DNA from: Candidatus Puniceispirillum marinum IMCC1322
GTDB taxonomy: Bacteria; Pseudomonadota; Alphaproteobacteria; Puniceispirillales; Puniceispirillaceae
Assembly: GCF_000024465.1 (NCBI RefSeq)
Contig: NC_014010.1
Coordinates: 2,517,001 to 2,581,000, forward strand
Direction: 5' to 3'
DNA: 64,000 bases
Below are positions 42,254 through 51,324 of the stretch, in pieces. The first letter of the stretch is position 1. Each line of letters opens with the position of its first letter. Position numbers and translations under genes: made by a program. The notes below the pieces were generated by a model, which ran no database searches, had not been told where the DNA came from, and saw only the letters and a list, made by a program, of their open reading frames with translations.

Positions 42254-43694
42254 GCAATTTTTCCTTGGCTGGGTGTGAGGTGGCAGAAGTGGTTGGCGTC
42301 TTGTCGGTCAAGACGCTGAGCACGGCGTTGGTGACACGCCATGCTCCGGAACCTTTTGATCCCTTGATAAAGATTGTATCGTCAGCCTGAACAAGACGTG
42401 CCAGCATGTCAGTTGCATGTGCCGGATCATTGGCGATGATCACATCACAGTCATGGGCCACCTTGGCAAAGGCATGGGCAAAGTCATCCCCGATGGCAAT
42501 TACATGGCGCGGGCCAATGCTGGCGACGGTTGCAACAATATCGTCATGCGCGGCGGCGCTATGGCTACCCAGTTCGAGCATGTCACTCAACACCATTATG
42601 TCGGTATGGCGTGCACCTGTTAAAAATGGGGCAAGCGCAGCCGACATCGATGCCGGGCTGGCATTATAACTATCATCAATAACCGATATGGCATGGCCAT
42701 TGAAAATGCCGTTATGACATGCGCCACGTCCAGCAATATCACCAAAGCTTGCCAGACTATCGCTGGCGGCAACCGGATCTTCGCCTAGCGCATGCACACA
42801 AGCCAGAACGCCCAAAGAATTCATCGCCCAATGCTGTCCTGACATGCCTAAATGAAAGCTGACGGGAACACCGGATAAATCAGCCTCTATTTTCATGCCA
42901 TCATTATCCTGACGCGATGACAGCAAACAGAATTCGGCATCGCTATGACTGCCAAAGGTTACAATCCGGCTGATGCCCGCGCTCTTGGCAGCTTGGGATA
43001 GGTGCGGGAAAAACGGATCATCAATATTCAAAACAGCCGTGCCGCCGTGCATGCCTTCGAATATTTCGGCTTTGGCGTTGGCGATGGCGTCAATTGACTC
43101 AAAATGCCCCGAATGGACGGCGGCAATCCGGGTGATCATGGCAATGTCAGGCCGTGCAATACGGGTCAGCTTGGCAATTTCACCTGCGTGGTTCATGCCG
43201 ATTTCCTGAATGGCAAACTGGCTACCTGCTGGTAGCGCGGCAAGGCTTAACGGCAGGCCGATATGATTATTGAAATTGCCTTCATTCGCATGGCTTTGTC
43301 CACATGCGCGTAATAGATGCGCCAGCATCTCCTTGGTGCCTGTTTTGCCAACGGAACCGGTGATGGCAATCATCGCGCCCTTAAACCGGTTGCGTCCGGC
43401 AACTGCCAACGCGGTCAAGGCGGCCAGACAATCCGGTACAATGATCTGTGCAAGTTCGATAGAGATGTCGGGCGTTGTGACAAGTGCCGCGCTGGCATCC
43501 GCATTGGCAGCTTTGGCAAGAAAGTCATGCCCGTCCGCTTGCGCCCCTGGCAAAGCCACAAACAGACTGCCTTTACGGCACATGCGGCTATCCATTGTGA
43601 TATGATCTATCGGTGCGGGCACCATTGCTGTTTCAGCCATGATACCACTGGTATGCGTGCAGATTTCATCAACAGTCCACAGCGGCGCGGTCAT
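42243..43694 (-). CDS. murF: UDP-MurNAc-tripeptide-D-alanyl-D-alanine ligase MurF
   Basis: Adds D-Ala-D-Ala to complete the pentapeptide. The 483-residue protein has the UDP-binding [19 protein letters not shown] loop [40 protein letters not shown] and [17 protein letters not shown]. Product KGSKGSGAW is near the C-terminus. Overlaps murE by 4 bp and mraY by 11 bp. Confidence 0.96.
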   Translation of the reverse strand: MTAPLWTVDEICTHTSGIMAETAMVPAPIDHITMDSRMCRKGSLFVALPGAQADGHDFLAKAANADASAALVTTPDISIELAQIIVPDCLAALTALAVAGRNRFKGAMIAITGSVGKTGTKEMLAHLLRACGQSHANEGNFNNHIGLPLSLAALPAGSQFAIQEIGMNHAGEIAKLTRIARPDIAMITRIAAVHSGHFESIDAIANAKAEIFEGMHGGTAVLNIDDPFFPHLSQAAKSAGISRIVTFGSHSDAEFCLLSSRQDNDGMKIEADLSGVPVSFHLGMSGQHWAMNSLGVLACVHALGEDPVAASDSLASFGDIAGRGACHNGIFNGHAISVIDDSYNASPASMSAALAPFLTGARHTDIMVLSDMLELGSHSAAAHDDIVATVASIGPRHVIAIGDDFAHAFAKVAHDCDVIIANDPAHATDMLARLVQADDTIFIKGSKGSGAWRVTNAVLSVLTDKTPTTSATSHPAKEKLHVT

Positions 43695-45199
43695 TTATGC
43701 GCCTCCTTCATATCTGCAATAATCCGGCTGGCAACAGATATGTCGCTAAAGGGCAAGGTTTCATCACCAATCAATTGAACAGTTTCATGCCCTTTGCCAG
43801 CTATCAACAGCACATCACCCTCAACCAGCTGTTCGAGTGCGGTTTTGATGGCGGTATCGCGTGGGAAAATTTCGATGCTTTTAGGGCTGGCGGCCATAAT
43901 CGCTGACCGGATGCTGGCGGGGTCCTCCGAACGCGGATTATCGTCAGTGACGATCACCACATCCGCGGCGTCATCAGCAATGGCACCCATCAACGCCCGT
44001 TTAGATGGGTCGCGATCGCCACCACATCCAAAAAGCACATAAAGCTTATGGCTAACTTCAGGGCGCAGGGCTTCAAGCGCAGCGCGCAAGGCGTCAGGCG
44101 TATGGGCAAAATCAACAACAATCTGTGCGCCCTGTGGATGCCCCGTTACGGTCTGCATCCGTCCTGGGGCTGGCTTGAGATAAGCCAACCCACCAAGCGA
44201 GTCCTGAAGCGGCAGGCCACTCATATAGGCCATGATGCCCGCGGTTAAGGCGTTAACCGCCTGAAAGGTGCCGGACATGGCAAGTGGAATATGCCAGCTT
44301 TTGCCGTCATGTTTGACTGACATATCCAGAATATTGTCGATGGGAGTGATTTTCTCGATCTGGAAGTCGGCATCATCGGCAAAACCGAATGTCTGTATAA
44401 CGATCTGTCGCGCGTCGCCTTGCGCTGTCAGCATGTCGCAAAGCCGGCGGCCATAGGGATCATCAATATTGATGATGGCCGCACCTGCATGCATCAGCAG
44501 ATCCATGAACAGATGTGATTTGGCTATAAAGTAAGACTCCATATCATTATGATGATCGAGATGATCTTGCGTCAGATTGGTGAAGGCGGCGATATGGATG
44601 TTCAGCCCGTCAAGGCGCTGTTGCACAAGCCCGTGCGAACTGGCCTCAAGCGCAAGATGCGTTACCCCAGCATCGCATAAGGGGGATAGGGCAGAATGCA
44701 GAGACACACTGTCGGGTGTTGTAAGCTTTGGTAAATCGAGGATTTTACCATCCATTTTTCGTGTATCGGTGCCTTTGACCCCCAAAGTGCCGATCGATGA
44801 TGCCTGCCAAGTAACACGTGTCCATAGTTGGCGCAGAAAATCGGTTGTGGATGTTTTACCATTGGTGCCAGTCACCGCGGCGATCATGCCTGGTTGTTTG
44901 TGCCAGAAGCGGGCGGCGGCCTTGGCGAGAACAAGCCGCGGGTTTTCAACCATGATAATCGGGGTGTCCAGATCATCAAGCGGGGCTTCCAGAGGGCGCA
45001 TATCCGTCAGAATGACACGGGCGCCGGCATCAATGGCGGCCTTGATATAAATACGACCATCGGTCGAGCTACCTGCCACCGCGGCAAACATATCGCCCGG
45101 TTTGATGGCGCGTGAATTTTCGCTCATGCCACCAATCTTTATTGACGCGGCCTGATCGGGAATATCTGCCAGATTTTTCAATAGATCAGAAAGATGCAA
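43691..45199 (-). CDS. murE: UDP-MurNAc-L-Ala-D-Glu:meso-diaminopimelate ligase MurE
   Basis: Adds the third residue of the stem peptide. ATP loop VTGTNGKTSTTDFLRQ, TNLTQDHLDHHNDMESY and the DNPRSEDP motif are present; the last marks meso-diaminopimelate specificity, so the cell wall is of the A1-gamma type. The open frame extends to 45283, but the likely start is a TTG at 45199, seven bases after a perfect AGGAGG that lies inside the last codons of ftsI; this gives MHLSDLLKNLAD (502 residues) and a 14-bp overlap with ftsI. Confidence 0.95.
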   Translation of the reverse strand: MHLSDLLKNLADIPDQAASIKIGGMSENSRAIKPGDMFAAVAGSSTDGRIYIKAAIDAGARVILTDMRPLEAPLDDLDTPIIMVENPRLVLAKAAARFWHKQPGMIAAVTGTNGKTSTTDFLRQLWTRVTWQASSIGTLGVKGTDTRKMDGKILDLPKLTTPDSVSLHSALSPLCDAGVTHLALEASSHGLVQQRLDGLNIHIAAFTNLTQDHLDHHNDMESYFIAKSHLFMDLLMHAGAAIINIDDPYGRRLCDMLTAQGDARQIVIQTFGFADDADFQIEKITPIDNILDMSVKHDGKSWHIPLAMSGTFQAVNALTAGIMAYMSGLPLQDSLGGLAYLKPAPGRMQTVTGHPQGAQIVVDFAHTPDALRAALEALRPEVSHKLYVLFGCGGDRDPSKRALMGAIADDAADVVIVTDDNPRSEDPASIRSAIMAASPKSIEIFPRDTAIKTALEQLVEGDVLLIAGKGHETVQLIGDETLPFSDISVASRIIADMKEAHK

Positions 45200-46907
45200 G
45201 TGTTGCCTCCTGATTGCCAATATTGAAATCAAGCATGAGTTTCTGGCGAATTGATGGCGATTCTTCGTCAACAGGATGTACACCTAAAATAGGTGAAATC
45301 TGCTCGACAATCCGGCGTACTGCCGGTGCCGCCACCCAGCCCCCAGTTGCAAAACCATGTGATTGCTTCTGTCCTTTTGGCTCATCAACCATAATAACGA
45401 TTACATAGCGCGGGTCATGGACGGGAAAGGTCGCAACAAAGGTAGCCAGATTAGCCTTGGCATTATAGCCGCCATTTGCCTGCACTTTTTCGGCGGTGCC
45501 GGTTTTACCACCAACCATATACCCGGTTGCACGGGCTTTCTTGCCAGTGCCTTCTTTATGCGAAACAACTAGCCGCATTATGGATCTGACGGCGTGTGCC
45601 GTATGTTCGGAAAAGACGCGCGTCTTGATGATTTCATCACCCGTTTTACGCTTTAGCAATGTTGGTGCTATCCGCAGGCCATTGCTGCTTGCTGTTGAAA
45701 CAGCGCTAGCAAGATGCACGGGTGAAATCGAAATGCCATGTCCGTATGACACCGTAAGGGTTGCCGCACGCTTCCAGTGTTTTGGCGATAATGGCTTAGC
45801 AATTTCTGGCAGTTCAAGTGGCAAACGATCCAGCAGGCCAAGCCGCTTCATATATTCTTTCTGAATCGATGCACCAAATTCTTCTGCCATCAAAGCCGAG
45901 CCAATATTTGACGAATGCACCATGATCTCGGCGACATTCAAAGGCTTTTTGCTGGGGTGATAATCATTGATCGTAAAGCGCGACACCCGTAGCGGTTTCA
46001 TGACTTCAAATTCGGTGCGCGGCGTTGCTGCCCCTGTTTCCAGCGCAATCGCGGTGTTCAGCACCTTAAAGGTCGAACCCATTTCATACAGACCCTTGGT
46101 TGCGCGGTTAAACCGTGCATCATCACTGGCTTTGGCAAAATGATTGGGGTTGTAATCAGGCAGAGAGGTCATCGCCAGAATTTCGCCAGTGCGTGTATCG
46201 AGCAAAACCCCAGCGCCGCCAATAGCCTCAAACTCATTAATTTGTTTTGATATTTCAGCACGAATGATCGCCTGTAGTCCCACATCTAGTGATAGATGAA
46301 TATCCTTGCCTGCGGCCAGATGTGCGTCTTGCGATTTTTCGATGCCAGCAATGCCGTTATGTTCGGGATCGACCTGACCTAGAATATGTGCGGCTGTCTC
46401 AGCGCGTGGATAAACACGTAAAGTGCTTTCGGCAAAATAAACACCTGGAATGCCAAGCTGCAGGATTTCGGCATGGCGCGCTGGTGTCAGTTTCCGATCA
46501 AGTTCGACATAGCGGGTTTTTTTGGACAGTAATGTTTTCAGACTTGCCACATCATGCCGTCCAATCAGCGGTGCCAGTTTGGTAGCTGCGTCGGTTACAT
46601 CCATGATTTCACGGGGATCAGCGTGCAAAACCGTGATTGGCAGATTGGTCGCCAAAAGACGCCCCTTGCGATCAATTATCTGGCCACGCTCGACATGCGA
46701 TGTTTTCAAATGATTGGCCATACGCTCGCGTGCGCCCGCGTCAGACAGGTTGAAAATCCGAAACCCTATAACGCTAAAAGCCAGTATGGCGACACTCGCA
46801 CATAGCACGAGACGAATTTCTGCAATCACCCGTGATGCGGCGGGATCAGGTCGTGGCGGCAACACCAGATTGCGCAGATTTGATAGAAATCCCCGCCCGC
46901 GCATCAT
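45186..46907 (-). CDS. ftsI: Septal peptidoglycan transpeptidase FtsI (PBP3)
   Basis: Class B penicillin-binding protein. The 573-residue protein has a short cytoplasmic N-terminus, one membrane helix near 31-51 and a pedestal domain (RGQIIDRKGRLLATN). The transpeptidase domain carries the three active-site motifs: SxxK in YEMGSTFKVLN, SxN in VHSSNIGSAL, and KTG in GGKTGTAEK. Overlaps ftsL by 4 bp and murE by 14 bp. Confidence 0.96.
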   Translation of the reverse strand: MMRGRGFLSNLRNLVLPPRPDPAASRVIAEIRLVLCASVAILAFSVIGFRIFNLSDAGARERMANHLKTSHVERGQIIDRKGRLLATNLPITVLHADPREIMDVTDAATKLAPLIGRHDVASLKTLLSKKTRYVELDRKLTPARHAEILQLGIPGVYFAESTLRVYPRAETAAHILGQVDPEHNGIAGIEKSQDAHLAAGKDIHLSLDVGLQAIIRAEISKQINEFEAIGGAGVLLDTRTGEILAMTSLPDYNPNHFAKASDDARFNRATKGLYEMGSTFKVLNTAIALETGAATPRTEFEVMKPLRVSRFTINDYHPSKKPLNVAEIMVHSSNIGSALMAEEFGASIQKEYMKRLGLLDRLPLELPEIAKPLSPKHWKRAATLTVSYGHGISISPVHLASAVSTASSNGLRIAPTLLKRKTGDEIIKTRVFSEHTAHAVRSIMRLVVSHKEGTGKKARATGYMVGGKTGTAEKVQANGGYNAKANLATFVATFPVHDPRYVIVIMVDEPKGQKQSHGFATGGWVAAPAVRRIVEQISPILGVHPVDEESPSIRQKLMLDFNIGNQEATLASF

Positions 46908-47371
46908 GGTTTGTCCTCATCGGCCAGAACGGCCTTAAGATTTACCCCTTTTAACGTGAGGTCAGGCAATTTGACCGACATTTTCGTATTTGTTTTGCGA
47001 GCATTCTGGGGTTCCGAATGGTTGATGGCGCGGGCTTTTGGCGCTTTTGGTGCTGGAAGTTGCACTATTGGTGTCGGTTTATTGGAATCGGTGTCTGACA
47101 TGACGCGCATGGGGATGGCATCAAGTGGCAGAATACGATCATAGCTGATTGGCTCCATATTCAGCAGTGTGCTGGATAGAGTCATGATCCGCTCAGGCCG
47201 TGATAAATACGCCCATTCGGCTTCAAGCACAGCAATATCACGTTTGGTTGCCGCGATGGTCAGTTTCAGATCATTCAGCCGATCCTGTCGTGCATCGATG
47301 CCGGTTTTGACCTGATACAGGGTGGTGCCAAGGCCAGCCAGAACAAGGGCGCCAATTAAAATCATGCGCAT
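46904..47371 (-). CDS. ftsL: Cell division protein FtsL-like
   Basis: A 155-residue bitopic protein: membrane helix at about 2-21 (MILIGALVLAGLGTTLYQV), then a helical coiled-coil segment (about 25-62, DARQDRLNDLKLTIAATKRD) ending in AYLSRPERI, a typical FtsL feature. The tail is Pro/Lys-rich and disordered. Sequence conservation in this family is low, so the call depends on build and position between rsmH and ftsI. It overlaps rsmH by 10 bp and ftsI by 4 bp. Confidence 0.9.
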   Translation of the reverse strand: MRMILIGALVLAGLGTTLYQVKTGIDARQDRLNDLKLTIAATKRDIAVLEAEWAYLSRPERIMTLSSTLLNMEPISYDRILPLDAIPMRVMSDTDSNKPTPIVQLPAPKAPKARAINHSEPQNARKTNTKMSVKLPDLTLKGVNLKAVLADEDKP

Positions 47372-48366
47372 AGGGCATCCTCCTGTCCCGGATAGGGGGC
47401 ATTGGTGCGCATAGCGACACGTAATTTGGCAGATCGGGCGCGGCTGTTATCTTCGCGTTCGCGTGTCCCCGCTTGCAGGGCTTTGCGGGTCAGCAGTTCA
47501 AATGTTGGTGCTGGGCCATTACTGGGTGGGCGATGCCGCGATGGTTGAGATGCAATCTGGCTTCGGGACGCCAGAAAACGTTTTACAATGCGGTCTTCGA
47601 GCGAATGAAAAGATACAACCGCCAGAATGCCACCAGGTTTCAACATGGCCTCGCTTGTCGTCAGCGCAGATTTCAACTCGTCAAGCTCGCGATTGACATA
47701 GATACGCAAGGCCTGAAAACTGCGCGTTGCGGGATCAATCTGGCCGGGGCGCTTGGCCGGCATAACACTATGGATGATGGCAGCAAGCTGGCTGGTGCTG
47801 GATATGGCGGTTTCACTGCGCGCTTTGACAATGGCTTTGGCAATGCGGCGGGATGCTTTTTCTTCGCCATACTCCCACAGAATCTGCGCGATATCATGTT
47901 CCTCATGCGTCATAACAATATCGGCAGCGCTGATTCCGGATTGCGACATGCGCATGTCCAGCGGTCCATCCTGACGAAACGAAAAGCCGCGATCTGCCTG
48001 ATCAAGTTGTGTCGAACATACACCAAGGTCAAAAGCGGCACCGTCCAGAACCGGCACGTCTGCATGGCTTGTGGATCCCGAACCTGTCGATACAAGTGCG
48101 CTTTGAACCAGAGACTGCATTTCGGAAAAGCAGCCTTCGACAAGGGTAAAGCGGGGCTTATATTCAGCCACCATTTTCTGTCCACGGGCGATTGCGTCGG
48201 GATCGCGGTCAATCGCGATGACGGTGCAGTCAGCGGCATCAAGAAGCGCTCGGCTATAACCGCCATTACCAAAGGTGGCGTCAAGATAGACCTTGCCATT
48301 GGTGGGGCGCAAAGCATCCACCACCTCGTTAAGTAAAACCGACTGGTGAAGCATCTGGCCACTCAT
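47362..48366 (-). CDS. rsmH: 16S rRNA (cytosine-1402-N4) methyltransferase RsmH
   Basis: Methylates C1402 in the ribosomal P site. The 334-residue protein begins MSGQMLHQSVLLNEVVDALRP. The SAM motif YLDATFGNGGYSRALL follows, with IAIDRDPDAI, FDLGVCSTQLDQADRGFSF, GPLDMRMSQSG and RSFQALRIYVNRELDEL. The C-terminus has VSFHSLEDRIVKRF. Its start codon overlaps the mraZ stop by one base. Second gene of the dcw cluster. Confidence 0.97.
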   Translation of the reverse strand: MSGQMLHQSVLLNEVVDALRPTNGKVYLDATFGNGGYSRALLDAADCTVIAIDRDPDAIARGQKMVAEYKPRFTLVEGCFSEMQSLVQSALVSTGSGSTSHADVPVLDGAAFDLGVCSTQLDQADRGFSFRQDGPLDMRMSQSGISAADIVMTHEEHDIAQILWEYGEEKASRRIAKAIVKARSETAISSTSQLAAIIHSVMPAKRPGQIDPATRSFQALRIYVNRELDELKSALTTSEAMLKPGGILAVVSFHSLEDRIVKRFLASRSQIASQPSRHRPPSNGPAPTFELLTRKALQAGTREREDNSRARSAKLRVAMRTNAPYPGQEDALCA

Positions 48367-48848
48367 TAGCGGCCTCCGCTATGCGGTGGATCTTGGGGCG
48401 CGCTCCGGCCTAGCCTTAGCGAGGGCAGTCCCGCTGTTTTGGCACGGTTACGCGCGTCCGTTTCGCGATTGCGATAACGATCAGGCAACCAGATCTGGAA
48501 TGACCGGCCAATACCGGCATAGAGTGCGCTTTCATCCAGTGCGGCAAAGGCGATGAAGTCGGCTGACAACATGATACGGCCTTCGCTATCGAGTTTCATT
48601 TCCTGTGCACTGGACAGCATTGTCTGCAAAGTGGCGACTTCTTCGGACAGGCTGTCCATCGTATCGATCGCATCAACAATCTGGCCAATCCGTTCAGATC
48701 CACAACCCTCAAGGCACGGTTCGGTGAGCGATTTATAGATATAAAGCGGATCATCCCGACGTTCCAGCACAGCACGGAAAGGGGCTGGCACGGATAAGCG
48801 CCCCTTTTTATCTATCCGATGCTCAAATGTGGATAGAAATAAATCCAC
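48366..48848 (-). CDS. mraZ: Transcriptional regulator MraZ
   Basis: A 160-residue DNA-binding protein of the AbrB-like fold with two repeats: FEHRIDKKGRLSVPAPFR and KLDSEGRIMLSADFI. It is known to bind arrays of TGGGN boxes and repress its own operon. The start is GTG (48848) with GGAG upstream, and a one-base overlap leads into rsmH. A phased TGGG array lies about 155 bp upstream (separate entry), consistent with autoregulation of the division cluster. The C-terminal 20 residues are a divergent Arg/Pro-rich tail. Confidence 0.95.
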   Translation of the reverse strand: MDLFLSTFEHRIDKKGRLSVPAPFRAVLERRDDPLYIYKSLTEPCLEGCGSERIGQIVDAIDTMDSLSEEVATLQTMLSSAQEMKLDSEGRIMLSADFIAFAALDESALYAGIGRSFQIWLPDRYRNRETDARNRAKTAGLPSLRLGRSAPQDPPHSGGR

Positions 48849-49337
48849 GCGACGCTCCTATAATCCTAAGCCGTGCCAGCCAGTTGCTCCGGGCATAAGC
48901 GGAATGCCATGCGCCGGGTATCACTCTACAAACCCCTAATTCTTCAGATGCAGCGCAGGATTCCGCAGGGAGGAACTGGAAAATGCGCCATTCACCCAAA
49001 GATGGGATATTATGGGATAACATGGGAAATGATGGTCGTCAATGGGTTTTGACTTGTTTCTCATGGGAAAATGCAAGCTTTTCAATGTATTAAATGTAAA
49101 ATATGAGCAAATATCTCCAACCCAATGAAAAATATTATTTTTTCAATTTATGTTCATTTTTTGTTCTGTTTTTAACGTTTTTTTAACCATGTTGCTTCCA
49201 TAGTCCGCAACCTCGCATTCAGATGTGGGCAGATGACGGCCACAGCTTCATGCGGGTGTCGTTATGACATGCCCTTTGTCGCGCTACTTCGCGTGCGTCT
49301 GATGTTGGGATGATGTGAACCAACCATAGGAGTGATT
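48849..49337. other. 489-bp divergent intergenic region between mraZ and the tail-fibre gene
   Basis: The mraZ-proximal half holds a 150-bp leader and the TGGG array. From about 49070 to 49200 the sequence becomes strikingly AT-rich, with A and T runs around 49130-49190; this may contain the promoter of the rightward phage-like gene and may mark one edge of inserted DNA. No gene-sized ORF is seen. Confidence 0.6.
49003..49067 (-). promoter_or_regulatory. Phased TGGG array: probable MraZ operator overlapping the mraZ promoter
   Basis: On the plus strand TGGG(A/T) starts at 49003, 49013, 49023 and 49043, with TGGT at 49033, giving five boxes at exactly 10-bp spacing, and a further TGGGA at 49064. 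TGGGN repeated every 10 bp is the known MraZ recognition pattern. On the minus strand TTGACG (49037-49042) and TTATCC (49015-49020), 16 nt apart, form a candidate promoter inside the array, so binding would block RNA polymerase. Confidence 0.75.
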
Positions 49338-50897
49338 ATGCAAACATCTCAAAATATCAATGTAACAACCATATCGGATCTGAATGATGCCGAGTCCGGA
49401 ACGGCATTCTTTGACGCCACCACGGCCAACAAACCCAGTGGCGTAACGGACGCTGGAACGGTACATACCATTTATCAAGGCGACATTGGCTGGCAGATGC
49501 TGATCGTCAATGATGCCCCTCGTGAATTCTGGCAACGCACGCGTAAACCGGACGCACCGCATTGGCGCACTTGGCGCAAGTTTGTTGATTTCCGTACCAT
49601 CAGGGATGCGATTGACGCGGCTATCTCGACGGCAGGTCATGTTGATGCCGATACGGTCAGAAGCCTGATCACCGAACATGGGGTCACCGAAGCGGATGCG
49701 CGTGATGCGGCCATAGCCAACGCGGTGTCATCGGCGGTCAGTGACATCCCGCAGGGTCTTGATCGCGCGGCGGTGGAAACCATTGTCGATAGCAAGCTGG
49801 ATGATGAGCTGGATGACGAGCGCACAGCGCGTAATGACGCCATCAATACGGCGGTGAACGCGGCAACAACAGCTATCATTACGGGACGCCAAGGCGCGAT
49901 TGATGCGTCGATTACCACCGAACGTGCGGCGATTGACCGTTCTGTTGACAGTAAAACAGGCATTATCGACGCCAAGGTAACAACGCTTGATGGCAAGCTT
50001 GAAAGCGAACGCAATGATCGCATGGCGGCGATTACGGCAGAGGCACGCAAGCGCGAAACGGCACTTAACGCTGAGCGCAGTACCCGCGAGGCCGCGATCA
50101 CGGCTGAACGTGATGCCCGCCACTCAGCAATGCACGCCCAGCGCACCGAACTAAAGAACGCCATTGCCAATATCACGCCTGATTTTGATGCGCATATGGC
50201 CACCGTCATCCAGACCGAACGCAGTGAACGCACTGCGGCGATCCTAGCCGAGGCTGACAAGCGTAAGACGGCTATCGCGGCTGAGGCCGATTCACGCGAT
50301 AATGCCATTCGTGCGCTTGATACAAAGGTTGCGGGTGATATCGCCGAAGTGCGCCGCGTGATCACTGGTGATATTGCAACGGCGGTGGCGGCCGAACGTG
50401 ACGCCCGCAAGGCGGCAGACAGGGCTGTGACAACACAGATCGCCAATAGTAGCTTTCCATCCGGCACCAAGATGCTGTTCCGGCAGTCAACAGCGCCTAC
50501 GGGCTGGACAAAGGATACAGCACATAATGACAAGGCTTTGCGTGTGGTTAGCGGCTCGGCTGGAAGCGGGGGAACAAATGGATTTATAAGCCGGTTTGGG
50601 CGAGGTCAGGTTCGTGTTGCTGGCACAATAAGTGGCCGCACAGCTGGCCATGCCATCACCGAGGCGCAGATGGCACGTCATACCCATTCAATTCCCACCG
50701 CAGATGCTGGGGGTACATCATCAACCAGTAGGGTTGGAGAGGCTAGGGAGGCTAGTTGGGGAAGCAGTGGGAGAGCATATATGACCCATACAGGCGGCAA
50801 CCAACCGCATTCACATGGTGCGGGGTCACTTGAGGTGGCATCCAGTATTGCGCTGGACGTGGCCTATGTCGATGTGATTATCGCGACCAAGGATTAG
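49338..50897 (+). CDS. Phage tail-fibre-like protein
   Basis: 519 residues. The N-terminal 75 residues (YQGDIGWQMLIVNDAP...WRTWRKF) resemble the knob domain of pyocin and phage fibres. Residues about 95-370 are a highly repetitive Ala/Glu/Arg/Asp coiled coil (AERDAR, AITAEARKRETAL and similar heptads). The C-terminal 145 residues begin FPSGTKMLFRQSTAPTGWTK and contain HTHS and HSHG motifs, as in fibre tips where HxH pairs bind metal, then end LDVAYVDVIIATKD. ATG 49338 follows AGGAG. No capsid, terminase or other tail genes adjoin, so this is an orphan receptor-binding protein: a prophage relic, part of a gene transfer agent, or an adapted adhesin. Confidence 0.8.
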   Translation: MQTSQNINVTTISDLNDAESGTAFFDATTANKPSGVTDAGTVHTIYQGDIGWQMLIVNDAPREFWQRTRKPDAPHWRTWRKFVDFRTIRDAIDAAISTAGHVDADTVRSLITEHGVTEADARDAAIANAVSSAVSDIPQGLDRAAVETIVDSKLDDELDDERTARNDAINTAVNAATTAIITGRQGAIDASITTERAAIDRSVDSKTGIIDAKVTTLDGKLESERNDRMAAITAEARKRETALNAERSTREAAITAERDARHSAMHAQRTELKNAIANITPDFDAHMATVIQTERSERTAAILAEADKRKTAIAAEADSRDNAIRALDTKVAGDIAEVRRVITGDIATAVAAERDARKAADRAVTTQIANSSFPSGTKMLFRQSTAPTGWTKDTAHNDKALRVVSGSAGSGGTNGFISRFGRGQVRVAGTISGRTAGHAITEAQMARHTHSIPTADAGGTSSTSRVGEAREASWGSSGRAYMTHTGGNQPHSHGAGSLEVASSIALDVAYVDVIIATKD

Positions 50898-50906
50898 GGG
50901 GTAGTC

Positions 50907-51188
50907 ATGAAAATCGAACCGCAACCAAATTGTCCGCTCAATGCGTTTGAACCATGCAGAAAATTTGATTGTGCATGGTTCATGAAGGTGGCTGGCACGC
51001 ACCCCAACACAGGTGCCGAAACCGAAGAATGGGGATGCGCGATGGCATGGTTGCCGGTTCTGCTGATCGAAAACGCCCAGCAATCGCGGCAGACCGGCGC
51101 GGCGGTGGAAAGTTTCCGCAATGAAGTGGTGAAAAACACCACCCGCGCGCTCCCCGATGCAGGTGCCAGTCTGCCGCGTCTATCCTAG
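50907..51188 (+). CDS. Small Cys-containing companion of the tail-fibre gene
   Basis: 93 residues, 9 bp after the fibre gene. Four cysteines occur in the first 45 residues (PNCPLNAFEPCRKFDCAWF, then EWGCAMAW), followed by a helical stretch RQTGAAVESFRNEVVK. I associate this pattern with uncharacterised proteins beside fibre genes in marine phages, but no function is known; a fibre-assembly or capping role is only a guess. The next gene is 136 bp away. Confidence 0.65.
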   Translation: MKIEPQPNCPLNAFEPCRKFDCAWFMKVAGTHPNTGAETEEWGCAMAWLPVLLIENAQQSRQTGAAVESFRNEVVKNTTRALPDAGASLPRLS

Positions 51189-51324
51189 CTAGCGAAGCCG
51201 AACAGCTATCTTTCAATGTTATGGGGTGTCTTAGACCGCACCCCATAAATGCGCCCAATCGAAATGGTTAATGGTTTTATGGTGTCATTAAACATCGGCT
51301 ACAGTGAGTCAAGGAGCAGGCGAG

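Noticed and set aside
47473-48336. 287-codon plus-strand ORF opposite rsmH
   Set aside because: Antisense of rsmH with no recognisable domain; a coding shadow.
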